The position numbers and the translations under genes are program-made. From assembly GCF_015354445.1 (NCBI RefSeq), contig NZ_JADKYT010000001.1, positions 1,302,001-1,366,000 of the forward strand: a DNA stretch of 64,000 nt, given 5' to 3'. The notes beneath the pieces were generated by a model, which was not told the DNA's origin, did not search any database, and worked only from the letters and a program-made list of their open reading frames with translations. The stretch is from Methylophilus sp. QUAN. Lineage in GTDB: Bacteria; Pseudomonadota; Gammaproteobacteria; Burkholderiales; Methylophilaceae. Shown piece after piece: positions 54,414 through 64,000 of this stretch (the first letter of the stretch is position 1; every line of letters starts with the position of its first letter).

Positions 54414-54760
54414 GTGAGACCGCGTTAACGTTTAACAGCGATGCCTTGCTGGAAAAAGGCGATGGCTTGCGTTTTGCCATGCCGGTACTGGGGCCGCATG
54501 CCACCGGTTTTCTGGTGCGTTTTGAAGGCAAGGCCTATGCCTATGTCAATCGCTGTGCTCATGTGCCGGTTGAGCTAGACTGGGAACATGGCAAGTTTTT
54601 CAATATGACCCAGGAGTGGATTATTTGTGCCACGCATGGGGCGATGTATGCGCCACAAACTGGGCACTGCGTGGTGGGCCCTTGCCAGGGCAAGCGTTTA
54701 TCTGCCATCCCGGTGACAGAAGAAGCGGGTGTGATTACTGTGCACCTGAATCAATTCTAG
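54410..54760 (+). CDS. Rieske [2Fe-2S] protein
   Basis: A small (116 aa) soluble ferredoxin-like protein. The cluster ligands are seen as CAHVP (C and H) and CATHG (C and H), followed by the proline-loop-like region GPCQGKRL. It resembles the stand-alone Rieske proteins found between the HAD phosphatase and sppA in proteobacteria; electron partners are not known. The 4-bp overlap with the previous gene shows one operon. Confidence 0.9.
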   Translation: MSETALTFNSDALLEKGDGLRFAMPVLGPHATGFLVRFEGKAYAYVNRCAHVPVELDWEHGKFFNMTQEWIICATHGAMYAPQTGHCVVGPCQGKRLSAIPVTEEAGVITVHLNQF

Positions 54761-54844
54761 GGTGTTTCCGGGATTAAAAATAGAATCCTGGTAAGCCGCT
54801 AAAAGTTGTTAGAATAGCTAAAATTTATTGACGAAAGTTGAGTT

Positions 54845-55825
54845 ATGCAAGAAGAAAATCAGCAGTCATCCGACCCGAAACAAGCGAATCAGTCGCCGGA
54901 CTGGGCCATTCGCACGGTGGAAAAAATTGCGCTGGCCGGGCTGCAAGAGCAAAAATCCGCCAGACGCTGGTCGATATTGTTCAAATCACTGACCTTTATC
55001 TACCTGTTTTTCCTGCTCATGACATTTTTGGGCTGGGTGGGCCAAAGCAAAAATGCGTCGACCGCACACACGGCCCTGATTGACCTCTCGGGTGTGATCG
55101 AAGCAGGCGGGGCGGTGAATGCCGATGCGGTGATTAGCAGCCTGAATGATGCCTATGATAACAAAGGTACCAAAGGCATTATTTTGCGTATCAATAGCCC
55201 GGGCGGCAGCCCAGTACAGGCGGGCATTATTAATGACGAAATTCACCGTCAGCGTAAATTACACCCGGAAATTCCGGTGTATGCAGTGGTGGAAGACATT
55301 TGTGCATCTGGTGGTTACTACATTGCCGTCGCCGCTGATAAAATTTTTGTCGATAAAGCCAGTATTGTGGGTTCTATCGGTGTGCTTATGGATGGTTATG
55401 GGTTTACCGAAGTGATGAAAAAAGTCGGCGTTGAGCGCCGCCTGATGACAGCCGGGTCTAATAAAGGCATGCTGGATCCATTCTCACCGGTGAATCCAAA
55501 GCAACAGGCACTGGCACAAAGCATGCTCGACCAGATTCACCAGCAGTTTATTACCGTGGTGCGTGAAGGCCGGGGCAGTCGCCTGAAAGAAAATGAAGAA
55601 ACCTTTAGTGGTTTGTTCTGGAACGGCGAAGAAAGTATCAAATTGGGCCTGGCGGATGCGCAGGGCAGCGCTGAGTATGTCGCGCGTGAGGTGATCAAAG
55701 AGTCTGATATTGTCGATTTCACTTATCAGGAAACCGTGGTCGATCGTTTTGCCAAGAAACTGGGTGCCAGCATGGCGCAGGAACTGGGCGTGAGTGCCAA
55801 GAAACTGTTACCGACACTGCGATAA
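54845..55825 (+). CDS. sppA: Signal peptide peptidase / S49 protease
   Basis: A 326-aa inner-membrane serine protease that cleaves remnant signal peptides. One N-terminal membrane helix (about 45-65, FKSLTFIYLFFLLMTFLGW) anchors it. The catalytic Ser lies in EDICASGGYY, and the Lys in the segment ending KIFVDKASIVGSIGV. The length is that of the short bacterial form rather than the 67-kDa E. coli form. It is probably the last gene of the rluC-HAD-Rieske run, followed by a terminator. Confidence 0.93.
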   Translation: MQEENQQSSDPKQANQSPDWAIRTVEKIALAGLQEQKSARRWSILFKSLTFIYLFFLLMTFLGWVGQSKNASTAHTALIDLSGVIEAGGAVNADAVISSLNDAYDNKGTKGIILRINSPGGSPVQAGIINDEIHRQRKLHPEIPVYAVVEDICASGGYYIAVAADKIFVDKASIVGSIGVLMDGYGFTEVMKKVGVERRLMTAGSNKGMLDPFSPVNPKQQALAQSMLDQIHQQFITVVREGRGSRLKENEETFSGLFWNGEESIKLGLADAQGSAEYVAREVIKESDIVDFTYQETVVDRFAKKLGASMAQELGVSAKKLLPTLR

Positions 55826-55841
55826 CCTGAGCAATATATTT

Positions 55842-55867
55842 AAAAGGGACCTCGTGGTCCCTTTTTT
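55842..55867 (+). terminator. Rho-independent terminator after sppA
   Basis: AAAAGGGACC and GGTCCCTTTT form a 10-bp stem with a 4-base loop, ending in six T, 17 bp after sppA. Confidence 0.92.
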
Positions 55868-55904
55868 ATTGCCCGCATTTTTAACATGCTATTGAGCTTA
55901 CTAT

Positions 55905-56375
55905 ATGCTTAAACAACCACTTGTGACGGTTAGACCCATCGCGTTAGAAGACTATGAAAACTGGTGCCTGTTATATGCCGCGTATGCCGAGTTTTATGCG
56001 GTCAGGCAAACATCCGCCATGCGTGACCAGGTCTGGCAATGGCTACAGCAATCTCCACCCGCGATCTATGCCTTGGTTGCAGAGAGTGCAGAGGGGCAGG
56101 TATTAGGTTTTTTGCATTATCGCGTATTTGCGCGGCCATTGGCGGCGTCAATGGGAGCTTATGTGGATGATTTGTTTGTCGTGCCGGAAGCCAGGGGGCA
56201 AGGGATTGCGCAGCAGTTGATTCAGGCTGTGGCCCAGATTGGACAGCAAAATAAATGGTCAGTGATTCGCTGGATGACCGCAGCAAATAACCTGCGTGCA
56301 AGAGCCTGTTATGACAAACTGGCTGAGCACACGCATTGGCAAACCTATGAAATTAAATTGCCGACATTAAACTGA
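55905..56375 (+). CDS. GNAT-family N-acetyltransferase
   Basis: A 156-aa acetyl-CoA-dependent transferase. The acetyl-CoA loop is seen in VDDLFVVPEARGQGIAQQLI (motif A, R/Q-x-x-G-x-G/A), preceded by a strand with GFLHYRVF. The C-terminal part (NNLRARACYDKLAEH) is typical. The substrate is unknown. It lies alone between two terminator/convergent regions, opposite to der. Confidence 0.88.
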   Translation: MLKQPLVTVRPIALEDYENWCLLYAAYAEFYAVRQTSAMRDQVWQWLQQSPPAIYALVAESAEGQVLGFLHYRVFARPLAASMGAYVDDLFVVPEARGQGIAQQLIQAVAQIGQQNKWSVIRWMTAANNLRARACYDKLAEHTHWQTYEIKLPTLN

Positions 56376-56417
56376 TGCCAGGGTGAGTGAGCAGGGCGGC
56401 TGCTCACCACATCAGTC

Positions 56418-57854
56418 TTATTTTTTAGTTTTATTTTGCTCGTTACGCTGTTTCAGCTTGGCGCGCATCTCGTTTTTGCGACGACGCATGGTAACTAGGC
56501 CTTCGCCTTTTTTGCGTTCATCTTCCTGTTTGTCGAACGGGTTTTCGCCTTGGTGATATTGCACACGTAAAGGGGTGCCTACCAGTTGGAAGGCTTTGCG
56601 GAAAATGCCTTCGAGGTAGCGGGTGTAGCTGGCTTTGACGCCATCAACATGGTTCCCGTGCACCACCACAATCGGCGGATTGCTGCCGCCCTGGTGGGCG
56701 TAACGCAGTTTAGGGCGGATGCCTTTGCTAATGGGTGGCTGGTGCTGCGTTGTGGCTTCGCCCAGCACGCGTGTTAGCTGAGGGGTTGCCAGTTTAGCCA
56801 TGGCGGCCTTGAAGGCCACATCTACCGAGCCCAGTAACTCATTCAGGCCTTTTTTGCGCAGGGCTGAAATATAGTGGAACTTGGCAAAGTCGAGGAACTG
56901 TAATTTACGGTCGATTTCACGCTTGATCCACTCGCGTTCATCATCCTGCAGGCCATCCCATTTGTTAATGGCAACCACCAGTGCGCGACCGGCATCAACA
57001 ATATACGCCGCGACGTGTGCATCTTGCTCGGTAATGCCATCCTTGGCATCGACGACCAGAATAGCCACATTGGCGTCTTCAATCGCCTGCATGGTTTTGA
57101 TGACGGAGAATTTTTCGATGGCTTCGAATACTTTGCCGCGCTTACGCACACCAGCCGTATCAATAATGGTGTATTGCTTGCCGTTCTTTTCAAGCGCGAT
57201 TTCGATGGAATCACGCGTCGTGCCAGGCTGGTCAAACGCAATCACCCGGTCTTCGCCGAGCAACGCGTTCACCAGTGTCGACTTGCCGACGTTAGGACGG
57301 CCGACAATGGCGATTCTTGGCGTGTCATGATTAACCGGTTCGGTGGCTTCAGGCTCTTTTTCGCTGATAGTTTCCAGTGCCAGCTCGATCAGGTCGCGTA
57401 CGCCTTCACCGTGGGCAGATGAAATAGACAAAGGATCCCCCATGCCCAACTCATGGAAGTCTGCACTGACGATGGCTTTGCGCATGCCTTCGGTTTTGTT
57501 GACGGCGAGCAGGATAGGGCGCTGTGCCTTACGCAAGGTCTGCGCAATGGTAAATTCTTGTGGTGTCAGGCCTGCGCGTGCATCGACCAAAAAGATAATC
57601 ACATCGGCTTCGTCGATCGCCAGCAGGGTTTGCTTGGCCATTTCTTTGAGAATGCCGGTGTCTGCTGTTGGCTCAAAGCCGCCGGTATCAATCACCAGGT
57701 AGGGCTGGCTGGCGCCCAGGCCGCGGCCATAGTGACGGTCTCTGGTTAATCCAGGCAGGTCAGCCACGAGCGCATCGCGTGACCGGGTCAAGCGATTGAA
57801 TAAAGTAGATTTGCCGACATTGGGTCGGCCAACAAGTACGATGGTAGGTAGCAT
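56418..57854 (-). CDS. der: Ribosome-assembly GTPase Der (EngA)
   Basis: Essential 50S assembly factor with two GTPase domains in tandem: GRPNVGKST at about 8 and again at about 188, with NKTEG/NKWDG and DTGGF/DTAGV motifs, and a C-terminal KH-like domain. The 478 aa fit the family, with a basic C-terminal tail ([18 protein letters not shown]). Its ATG overlaps the bamB stop by one base (TAATG), so it is translated with bamB. Confidence 0.96.
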   Translation of the reverse strand: MLPTIVLVGRPNVGKSTLFNRLTRSRDALVADLPGLTRDRHYGRGLGASQPYLVIDTGGFEPTADTGILKEMAKQTLLAIDEADVIIFLVDARAGLTPQEFTIAQTLRKAQRPILLAVNKTEGMRKAIVSADFHELGMGDPLSISSAHGEGVRDLIELALETISEKEPEATEPVNHDTPRIAIVGRPNVGKSTLVNALLGEDRVIAFDQPGTTRDSIEIALEKNGKQYTIIDTAGVRKRGKVFEAIEKFSVIKTMQAIEDANVAILVVDAKDGITEQDAHVAAYIVDAGRALVVAINKWDGLQDDEREWIKREIDRKLQFLDFAKFHYISALRKKGLNELLGSVDVAFKAAMAKLATPQLTRVLGEATTQHQPPISKGIRPKLRYAHQGGSNPPIVVVHGNHVDGVKASYTRYLEGIFRKAFQLVGTPLRVQYHQGENPFDKQEDERKKGEGLVTMRRRKNEMRAKLKQRNEQNKTKK

Positions 57855-59068
57855 TATTTGTATGTGACTGCGTAAAGGTGGCCGTCACGCGATTGCGCAA
57901 AGAATTGATTGGCATTGCTGCCCGCAATCAGTGACATAATGGGTTTGGAACCCAACTGCAGGCGGCCAACAAAGCTGCCATCATCCTGGCTAAGTAAGTG
58001 GATATACCCTTCTAGATCGCCGACAGCGACCACATTGCTCAATGGCAGTGGGACGGTCAAGTTGCGGTAGCCGAGGTTACCCTGGCGCCAGAAGGTTTTG
58101 CCATTGGTGCTGTCCAGTGAGTAGACAGAGCCCATGGTATGGCTTAAATAAACTTTATTATTATCTTCGGTCAGGCCGACATAGCTGGAAATGTCGCGGT
58201 TCCATACTACCTGGCCGCGCTGGCGGTCAACGGCGGCCACTTTGCCCTGATAAGCGACAACATACACGACCGGCCCATCGACAAACGGCAGGCTGGTGAT
58301 ATCAGCAATACGTTCGATTTCTGTCACGCCTTTGGGCTGGGCGACGGTGGCTTCCCAAACCAGTTTGCCATTGTCAGCACGAATGGCGACCAGTTTGCCG
58401 CCTGGAAAACCGGCATAGACGGCGCCGCTATCGACCACAATGCCAGCTTGCGTTTTAAGTGACAGTGAAGGGGTTGCGCGCTCATAGGACCATTTGCGGC
58501 GGCCATCAGCGGCGTCAATGCCATAAATGTGGTGGTCGCTGGTGCGGACAATGACCGTGCCATCGTAATAACGTGGCTGACCTTGTACTTCGCTGCTGAG
58601 GACGGCACTCCACAGCTTTTTACCGTTAACATTTAACGCAAATAAATGACCTTTGCTGGTGCCGACCAATACCAGGCCGCCACCCAGGCCTGCGCCACTG
58701 CTAATGGGCTCACCGAGTTCGGTTTCCCAGATAGTTTTGCCGGTTTCAGCCGACAGTTGCATCACGCTGCCTTCAGCATTGACAGCATAAATCAGGTTGT
58801 CTGCCAGCACTGGCGCATAGGTAAAGCGGCCAGGGTTCCCTACATCCACAGACCATTGGATGCGGGTTTCATAAGAGGACTTGATCTCTTCCAGTTCGAC
58901 AGGCGGATTGGCCGGTTCTGCGCCAAAAATACTTTCACTGATATTGGTTTTAACATCATTGAATGCCGTGCATGCAGACAGCCCGCTGCCAAGCAGGAAC
59001 AAGGCGGCTAGCGTCGCATGTTTAAGGGATTGCGGCTGGTGGCGCAGAGCAGGAAAGAGAGACCTCAT
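57854..59068 (-). CDS. bamB: Outer-membrane assembly lipoprotein BamB
   Basis: Lipoprotein of the BAM complex that inserts beta-barrel proteins into the outer membrane. Lipobox LSAC (C33), then an eight-bladed PQQ-like beta-propeller with repeated W..[DN]....[VI]W / AVNAEGSV-type blades. The start is set at ATG 59068; a TTG at 59074 directly after the yfgM stop is less likely. The yfgM-bamB-der order is conserved in proteobacteria and supports the name. Confidence 0.94.
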   Translation of the reverse strand: MRSLFPALRHQPQSLKHATLAALFLLGSGLSACTAFNDVKTNISESIFGAEPANPPVELEEIKSSYETRIQWSVDVGNPGRFTYAPVLADNLIYAVNAEGSVMQLSAETGKTIWETELGEPISSGAGLGGGLVLVGTSKGHLFALNVNGKKLWSAVLSSEVQGQPRYYDGTVIVRTSDHHIYGIDAADGRRKWSYERATPSLSLKTQAGIVVDSGAVYAGFPGGKLVAIRADNGKLVWEATVAQPKGVTEIERIADITSLPFVDGPVVYVVAYQGKVAAVDRQRGQVVWNRDISSYVGLTEDNNKVYLSHTMGSVYSLDSTNGKTFWRQGNLGYRNLTVPLPLSNVVAVGDLEGYIHLLSQDDGSFVGRLQLGSKPIMSLIAGSNANQFFAQSRDGHLYAVTYK

Positions 59069-59074
59069 TGGCAA

Positions 59075-59713
59075 TTATCCCAAGGCATCCAGCTTTTGCT
59101 GGGTCAGGTAAAACAGTTTGCCTTCAGGGTCCAGGCCTTGCAATGCTTTGTTATAAGCGTCTTTGGCTTCTTTCTCTTGCTTGTTGGCAATATAAATATC
59201 ACCAAGCAATGCGTTTTTAATGCCATCAAAGCCTTTGTCATCAATCGCGGCCAGGGTCTTCTTGGCATCATCCAGTGCGTTACGTTCAATTTGCAAACCG
59301 GCAACTTCAACGGCAGCCATGTGTTTGATGGCAGGCTCTTTGGCTTCTGCCATGGCCCAGCGCAATTGCTTTTCGGCGGCTTCAGATTGGTTGGCTTCAT
59401 GCAATGCACGCGCAGCAAACAGGGCAGCACGGCCAGCATACGGTGTCATGCTGTAATTTGCTTCAATGGCTTCAGCGTCTTTGCTGATCTGTTCGGCTTT
59501 TTTGCTATCTACGTCCAGCAATGGGGTGCTGACCAGCGTTTGGTAAGCGGTTGAGGCGGCCGTCGCCTTGCTGTTCATCCAGGATTGGTAACCTTGCCAG
59601 CCACCATAAGCCACAGCAGCGGCAATCACCAGGCGGGTGACCAGTTTTCCATTTTTGTTCCACCAGGCTCTAAACTCGTCCAGTTGTTCCTGTTCTTCCA
59701 AATCGTATGCCAT
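59075..59713 (-). CDS. yfgM: YfgM-type TPR protein, ancillary SecYEG partner
   Basis: A 212-aa inner-membrane protein with one N-terminal helix (about 24-42, LVTRLVIAAAVAYGGWQGY) and a periplasmic TPR domain (about 50-205). The start MAYDLEEQEQLDEFRAWWNK is very typical of the family. YfgM links the Sec translocon to periplasmic chaperones. It directly precedes bamB with a 6-bp gap to its ATG. Confidence 0.93.
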   Translation of the reverse strand: MAYDLEEQEQLDEFRAWWNKNGKLVTRLVIAAAVAYGGWQGYQSWMNSKATAASTAYQTLVSTPLLDVDSKKAEQISKDAEAIEANYSMTPYAGRAALFAARALHEANQSEAAEKQLRWAMAEAKEPAIKHMAAVEVAGLQIERNALDDAKKTLAAIDDKGFDGIKNALLGDIYIANKQEKEAKDAYNKALQGLDPEGKLFYLTQQKLDALG

Positions 59714-59752
59714 TGCAATGTTCCTGCGTGTTCTTATTGAATGAGGGTGAGA

Positions 59753-60562
59753 TTAAGCGGTTATAGCGCGTAGCCCATGGCCGGGAATCGCGCTAAGTAA
59801 CTGTTGTGTATATTTTTGCTGGGGAGCATTATAAATGGTTTCTACGCTTCCTTGCTCAATTACTTTGCCTTTTTGCATCACCAGTACGTCGTCGGCAATG
59901 TGCCTGACCACGCGTAAATCGTGGGTGATAAATAAATAACTGAGTCCCATTTCCTGCTGTAGTTGCTTGAGCAAAAGCAATATCTGCGCTTGTACTGACA
60001 CATCCAGTGCGGACACTGGTTCGTCACAAACCAGCAATTTTGGTTGCAAAATAAGCGCACGGGCTATACCAATACGCTGGCGCTGGCCGCCGGAAAACTG
60101 ATGTGGATACTTGCGCGCATCATCCGCCTGCAGGCCAACCTTTTTCAGCATCTGTACGACGCTGTCATGTTGTTGTTGGGCATTTCCGATACGATGGATG
60201 ACCAGGCCTTCCGCAATAATGTCGCCAATGCGCATTCTCGGGTTCAGCGAGGCAAACGGATCCTGAAATACCATTTGGATATGGCGCCGTGCAGTGCGCA
60301 GGGCGTTCTTATCCAGCGCTAGAAAGTCCTGGCCGTCAAAAATCACTTCGCCACTATCTAATGGCAGCAAGCGCAAAATGCCGCGTGCCAGCGTGGATTT
60401 GCCACTGCCGGATTCCCCAACCACGGCCAGCGTCGTGCCGCGTTTGAGTTGCAGGTTGACATCAGCCAAGGCATGTATGGTATGGCTATTGAGCCCCAGC
60501 GTGCCTGTGCGTTGGCTGTAGGTTTTATTGAGGTGGCGTGCTTGCAGCAATATATCAGTCAT
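59753..60562 (-). CDS. ABC transporter ATPase, oligopeptide/dipeptide type (OppF/DppF-like)
   Basis: A 269-aa ATPase with Walker A GESGSGKST, signature FSGGQRQRIGIARAL and Walker B LLVCDEPVSALD. The sub-family match is with the peptide/nickel importers (OppF/DppF). The start is ATG 60562 with GGAG upstream, 10 bp after the stop of the OppD-like gene. No permease or binding-protein gene is nearby, so the two ATPases must serve a transporter encoded elsewhere (perhaps yejABE-type). Confidence 0.9.
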   Translation of the reverse strand: MTDILLQARHLNKTYSQRTGTLGLNSHTIHALADVNLQLKRGTTLAVVGESGSGKSTLARGILRLLPLDSGEVIFDGQDFLALDKNALRTARRHIQMVFQDPFASLNPRMRIGDIIAEGLVIHRIGNAQQQHDSVVQMLKKVGLQADDARKYPHQFSGGQRQRIGIARALILQPKLLVCDEPVSALDVSVQAQILLLLKQLQQEMGLSYLFITHDLRVVRHIADDVLVMQKGKVIEQGSVETIYNAPQQKYTQQLLSAIPGHGLRAITA

Positions 60563-60572
60563 GGTGACTCCA

Positions 60573-61397
60573 TCAGGCGGGCGCAAGCCAGTCGTAAGTC
60601 ATGGGCTGTAGCACTTTTTTGCCTTCGGCATCGGGCACGCAGGCCAGCAGGGCGCGAGTGTAAGGATGTTGCGGCGATTGCAGTACTTGCGCCACGCTGC
60701 CGGATTCGACGATTTCACCGCGAAACATGACGATGACTTCGTCTGCAATGTCGGCGACTACGCCAAAATCATGGGTGATAAACAGCATGGCCATGTGCAG
60801 GCGATTTTTCAAATCGTCCAGCAGGCGTAACACCTGCGCCTGTACCGTGACATCCAGTGCCGTGGTGGGCTCGTCTGCGATGAGTAAGGCAGGTTCGCAG
60901 GCAATGCTCATGGCAATCATCACGCGCTGGCGCTGGCCGCCAGAGAGCTCGTCGGGATAGCTGTCCGCGCGCGCTGGGTCTATGCCGACTTGTTCCAGTA
61001 AGGCGGCGACTTTTTGTTTGAGCGCCTGGCCTTTGAGTCCCAGATGTGTTTGCAATGGCTCGCCGATTTGAAAGCCTATGGTCAGCACCGGGTTGAGTGA
61101 TGTCATTGGCTCCTGGAAAATCATACCCATTTGTCTGCCGCGCAGGTGCTGCATGGTAGTTTCATTGAGTTGGCTGATGTCCTGGCCCTGAAAAAACACT
61201 TGCCCTTGCATACGCAATTGCGGTGAAAGTAATTTCATCACACTCAGTGCAGTCAGGCTTTTGCCGCTGCCGGATTCGCCGACGATGCAAGTGGTTTTGC
61301 CCCTTTGCAGCGCGAAAGACACCTGCTTGACCAGTGTGCGCTCAGGTGCATGGGCTGGCGAGATGCTGAGTTGGTCGATGCGTAAAATTTCAGTCAT
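60573..61397 (-). CDS. ABC transporter ATPase, oligopeptide/dipeptide type (OppD/DppD-like)
   Basis: A 274-aa ATPase with Walker A GESGSGKSL, signature LSGGQRQRVMIAMSI and Walker B LLIADEPTTALDVTVQ. The C-terminal segment HPYTRALLACVPD is the start of the peptide-transporter extension, but the usual longer tail with a cysteine cluster is absent. Its ATG overlaps the stop of the SIMPL gene by 4 bp. Together with the OppF-like gene it forms the ATPase pair of a peptide importer. Confidence 0.9.
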   Translation of the reverse strand: MTEILRIDQLSISPAHAPERTLVKQVSFALQRGKTTCIVGESGSGKSLTALSVMKLLSPQLRMQGQVFFQGQDISQLNETTMQHLRGRQMGMIFQEPMTSLNPVLTIGFQIGEPLQTHLGLKGQALKQKVAALLEQVGIDPARADSYPDELSGGQRQRVMIAMSIACEPALLIADEPTTALDVTVQAQVLRLLDDLKNRLHMAMLFITHDFGVVADIADEVIVMFRGEIVESGSVAQVLQSPQHPYTRALLACVPDAEGKKVLQPMTYDWLAPA

Positions 61398-62149
61398 TCG
61401 ATGTTATACACCACGGTGACTACCACACGGGCAATTTTATCCACGGTGGATTTATCGTAAATACCACCGTAGCTGTTGTCGCTGTCTTCACCGCCGGTGG
61501 CAGGCAAAATATAAAACGCGCCCTGGCTGGCAGACTTCATGACGCCTACCTTGACGCCATCCTGTTTAACAAACTCGGTCGCCCGCGTGCGTGCATTTTT
61601 GGTTGCATCTGCAATCAGTGACATTTTGACGGTTTCCAGATTGCTGACCAGGTATTCGGGTGGTTGTGAGGTGACCGGGTGATTATCTGCGCGTAAAGTC
61701 AAAATTGCCTGGTTGGCGGCCGCAATTTTCTTGAGATCTTTGCTGCTGATATGCACGCTTTGATAGCCCTCAAAGCCGCGTTGTACCTGGCGTGGGCTGT
61801 CGTGGACATATTCTTCTTCGTAATGCGGCCCCAGCGTTTGCACATCTACCGTGCGCATGCTGGAATCCAGGCCTTGCAGGTCCAAAAAATTTGCCAGGAC
61901 GGCACGCTCACGGTCTATGGCTTGCAGGGTTTCGGCCTGTGTAGGTGCGACCACACCGATATTAATCGTCCATTGCGCGCGATCTGCCTTGACTGGTTTT
62001 TCTGCCAGGCCCTTCACGGTAATGGATTGCTGGCTGGAAACGGCATGTTTTGCCTGCACGCCCAGAATAAAGGCTGCCGATGCCATGCCCACTGCCAGAA
62101 GCAGGCCCAATGCCGTCATGGCATTAAAAAAGTGTTTTTGCTCTGACAT
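61394..62149 (-). CDS. SIMPL-domain (DUF541) membrane-anchored protein
   Basis: A 251-aa protein with one N-terminal helix (about 10-32, MTALGLLLAVGMASAAFILGV), which may be an uncleaved signal anchor, followed by the SIMPL domain (SITVKGLAEKPVKADRAQWTI...). Conserved ending RVVVTVVYNIE. The family is implicated in stress tolerance in some bacteria; the exact function is open. It follows hisS by 24 bp and is translationally coupled to the OppD-like gene. Confidence 0.88.
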   Translation of the reverse strand: MSEQKHFFNAMTALGLLLAVGMASAAFILGVQAKHAVSSQQSITVKGLAEKPVKADRAQWTINIGVVAPTQAETLQAIDRERAVLANFLDLQGLDSSMRTVDVQTLGPHYEEEYVHDSPRQVQRGFEGYQSVHISSKDLKKIAAANQAILTLRADNHPVTSQPPEYLVSNLETVKMSLIADATKNARTRATEFVKQDGVKVGVMKSASQGAFYILPATGGEDSDNSYGGIYDKSTVDKIARVVVTVVYNIE

Positions 62150-62173
62150 CCGGCCTCCTATGGCGTGAAGCGA

Positions 62174-63433
62174 TTAACTGGATTGTACGATGTTCAATAC
62201 CTGATCAAGACTCACGCGTGCTTGTTCGCCTTGTCCCAGCATGGGTTTTAGGCTGAGCTCATTGGCTGCTGCTTCGTCATCGCCTAAAATGGCCGCAAAT
62301 CTGGCACCGCTGCGATCCGCTTTCTTCATTTGCGATTTGAAGCTGCCACCACCGGCGTGCAGTACCACGTTCAAGCCCATGCTACGCAGACTTTCAGCGA
62401 CGGTAAAGGCTTTCTGCTCGGCCAGGTCGCCAACATTGACCAGGTAAATATCCGCCTGGTTGGCGGCGGTCACGCCGTATTCTTGCATGAGCAGGAACAC
62501 GCGCTCCAGGCCAATGCCAAAACCACAGGCAGGCGTTGCGCTACCGCCGATGCGTTCTACCAGAGTATCGTAGCGGCCACCGCCGGCAATCGTGCCCTGG
62601 GCGCCCAGTTTAGTGGTCACCCATTCAAACACGGTGCGGTTGTAGTAATCAAGCCCACGCACCAGTCGATGGTTAATGGTGTAAGCAATACCAGCCTGGT
62701 CGAGCAGGGCGCACAATTTGGCGAAGTGCAGTTTGGAGGACTCCCCCAGGCAGTCCATTAATTTAGGGGCCGCCTCACACATGGCTTGCATGCGTGGGTT
62801 TTTGGTATCCAGAATACGCAAAGGGTTGCTATGCAAACGACGTTTGGCGTCTTCATCCAGCAGGTCTGCATGCTGCTCAAAATAGGCAATCAGTGTTTGG
62901 CGATATTGTGCGCGTTCGTCCGCATCACCGATGCTGTTTAACTGTAATTCAACGTCGGCGATGCCCAGCGCTTGCCACAAGCGTGCTAATAGCACGATTT
63001 GTTCAGCATCGACATCCGGGCCATCAAAGCCAAAAGCCTCGACGCCAATCTGGTGAAACTGGCGCTGGCGGCCTTTTTGTACATTTTCATGGCGGAACAT
63101 CGGGCCCATATACCACAGGCGCTGTGGGCCATTGTAGGTCAGGTTATGTTCAACTACCGCACGCACACAGCCAGCAGTTCCTTCCGGACGCAGGGTCAGT
63201 TTGTCGCCATTGAGCTTGTCTTCCCAGGCATACATTTCTTTTTCAACAATATCGGTATGTTCGCCGACACTGCGCACAAACAGTTCAGTAGGTTCCACCA
63301 GTGGCATGCGGATATTGTTGTAACCATACTGGCCCAAAATGCGGCGGGCGGTATCTTCGAGTTTAAACCAGAGAGGAGTGGCTTCCGGCAAAATGTCGTA
63401 GAAGCCTTTGATAGATTGAAATTTTTGCGTCAT
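62174..63433 (-). CDS. hisS: Histidyl-tRNA synthetase
   Basis: Class II aminoacyl-tRNA synthetase, 419 aa. Motif 2 (WYMGPMFRHENVQKGRQRQFHQIGVEAFG), the histidine motif LVRGLDYYNRTVFEW and motif 3 (GFGIGLERVFLL) are all present, then the anticodon-binding domain (about 325-415). It is 3 bp after ispG on the same strand, the conserved order in many proteobacteria. Confidence 0.97.
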   Translation of the reverse strand: MTQKFQSIKGFYDILPEATPLWFKLEDTARRILGQYGYNNIRMPLVEPTELFVRSVGEHTDIVEKEMYAWEDKLNGDKLTLRPEGTAGCVRAVVEHNLTYNGPQRLWYMGPMFRHENVQKGRQRQFHQIGVEAFGFDGPDVDAEQIVLLARLWQALGIADVELQLNSIGDADERAQYRQTLIAYFEQHADLLDEDAKRRLHSNPLRILDTKNPRMQAMCEAAPKLMDCLGESSKLHFAKLCALLDQAGIAYTINHRLVRGLDYYNRTVFEWVTTKLGAQGTIAGGGRYDTLVERIGGSATPACGFGIGLERVFLLMQEYGVTAANQADIYLVNVGDLAEQKAFTVAESLRSMGLNVVLHAGGGSFKSQMKKADRSGARFAAILGDDEAAANELSLKPMLGQGEQARVSLDQVLNIVQSS

Positions 63434-63436
63434 AAA

Positions 63437-64000
63437 CTAAATAGCAACGATAGGGATCACGCTGGCTTTGGCAGCGCGTAGCTTGCCACCTTCTGCGTAG
63501 TGCGTGCGGACATATTCGTCCACAATGTCTTGAAATTCTTCGGCGATATAGTCACCTTTGAGGGTAACGGTTTTTTCGCCATCGACAAATACTGGTGCGA
63601 CCGGGGTTTCGCCCGTGCCTGGTAAGCTGATGCCGATATTAGCCAGCTTGGACTCACCCGGCCCGTTGACCACGCAGCCCATGACGGCCACGTTGAGTGT
63701 TTCTACGCCAGGGTACTGTGCACGCCAAACCGGCATCTGGTTACGCAGCCAGGTCTGGATTTGCAATGCCAGTTCCTGGAAATAGGTGCTGGTGGTGCGT
63801 CCACAACCTGGGCAAGCGGTCACCAAGGGGGTAAACGAGCGTATGCCCATGGTTTGCAGGATTTCCTGCGCGACAACCACTTCCTTGGTACGGGATTCGC
63901 CAGGCTCAGGCGTGAGTGACACGCGTATGGTATCGCCTATGCCTTGTTGCAGCAAAATGGCCAGGGCAGCGGTGGAGGCGACCACGCCTTTTGAGCCCAT
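63437..64000 (-). CDS. ispG: HMBPP synthase (IspG/GcpE), C-terminal part
   Basis: Partial: 187 aa of the C-terminal half; the rest lies beyond the window edge. IspG is the [4Fe-4S] enzyme of the MEP isoprenoid route that makes HMBPP. The cluster ligands are visible in [11 protein letters not shown] and [10 protein letters not shown], and the [16 protein letters not shown] region is typical. It heads the visible ispG-hisS cluster on the minus strand. Confidence 0.95.
   Translation of the reverse strand: MGSKGVVASTAALAILLQQGIGDTIRVSLTPEPGESRTKEVVVAQEILQTMGIRSFTPLVTACPGCGRTTSTYFQELALQIQTWLRNQMPVWRAQYPGVETLNVAVMGCVVNGPGESKLANIGISLPGTGETPVAPVFVDGEKTVTLKGDYIAEEFQDIVDEYVRTHYAEGGKLRAAKASVIPIVAI

Overview
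This window is a chromosomal segment of a methylotrophic betaproteobacterium, most likely of the family Methylophilaceae (Methylophilus/Methylotenera group). The main grounds are a lanthanide-type methanol dehydrogenase (xoxF, 42.0-43.9 kb) among ordinary proteobacterial housekeeping genes. Assignment below family level is inference.

The key event is a 37.2-kb genomic island (about 2008-39235) inserted inside the host thymidylate synthase gene thyA. The 5' part of thyA (1493-2007) and its 3' part (39236-39515) join in frame across a 6-bp repeat (TTTTCT) to give a 264-codon gene, the normal thyA length. The island carries a different thymidylate synthase of 283 aa next to its right end (38139-38990, minus strand), so it breaks the host gene and supplies a replacement.

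The left end of the island carries a four-gene recombination operon (2535-7958): three different tyrosine recombinases and a small HTH/coiled-coil protein, overlapping end to start. This matches the ginABCD operon of GInt islands and is related to Tn554-type modules. Next come two unknown genes and an XRE regulator around a perfect 16-bp palindrome (7.96-9.2 kb). The metal cargo follows (9.5-30.1 kb): an EptA/MCR-like phosphoethanolamine transferase; an HME-RND efflux system with a CzcI-like protein; a Zn/Cd/Pb-type P-ATPase; an out-of-place flgB; a DMT permease with a His-rich tail; and a copper module (CopA ATPase, CopZ-like chaperone, CueR, CzcI-like protein, Met/His-rich DUF2231 protein, TolC-like lipoprotein, Tat-exported multicopper oxidase, two tiny YXWGXW/YHYH-type proteins). 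Two promoters with 19-bp spacers and CueR-like dyads precede copA and copZ. The right part of the cargo (30.3-37.8 kb) looks like a defence zone: a DUF4238 protein, an RDD-family relic, an LA2681-like HEPN protein and a Gabija-like OLD nuclease/UvrD helicase pair. The replacement thyA and a short AT-rich end close the island.

To the right the host chromosome resumes: a PepSY protein, a MocR/GntR-type regulator lacking the PLP lysine and divergent from xoxF, the rsgA-cytochrome c-M48 protease operon, orn, glgA, crcB, rne, rluC, a HAD phosphatase-Rieske protein-sppA run, and the conserved ispG-hisS-...-yfgM-bamB-der cluster. In that cluster a SIMPL-domain gene and two peptide-type ABC ATPase genes lie between hisS and yfgM. 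No tRNA, rRNA, CRISPR array or intact insertion sequence was recognised.
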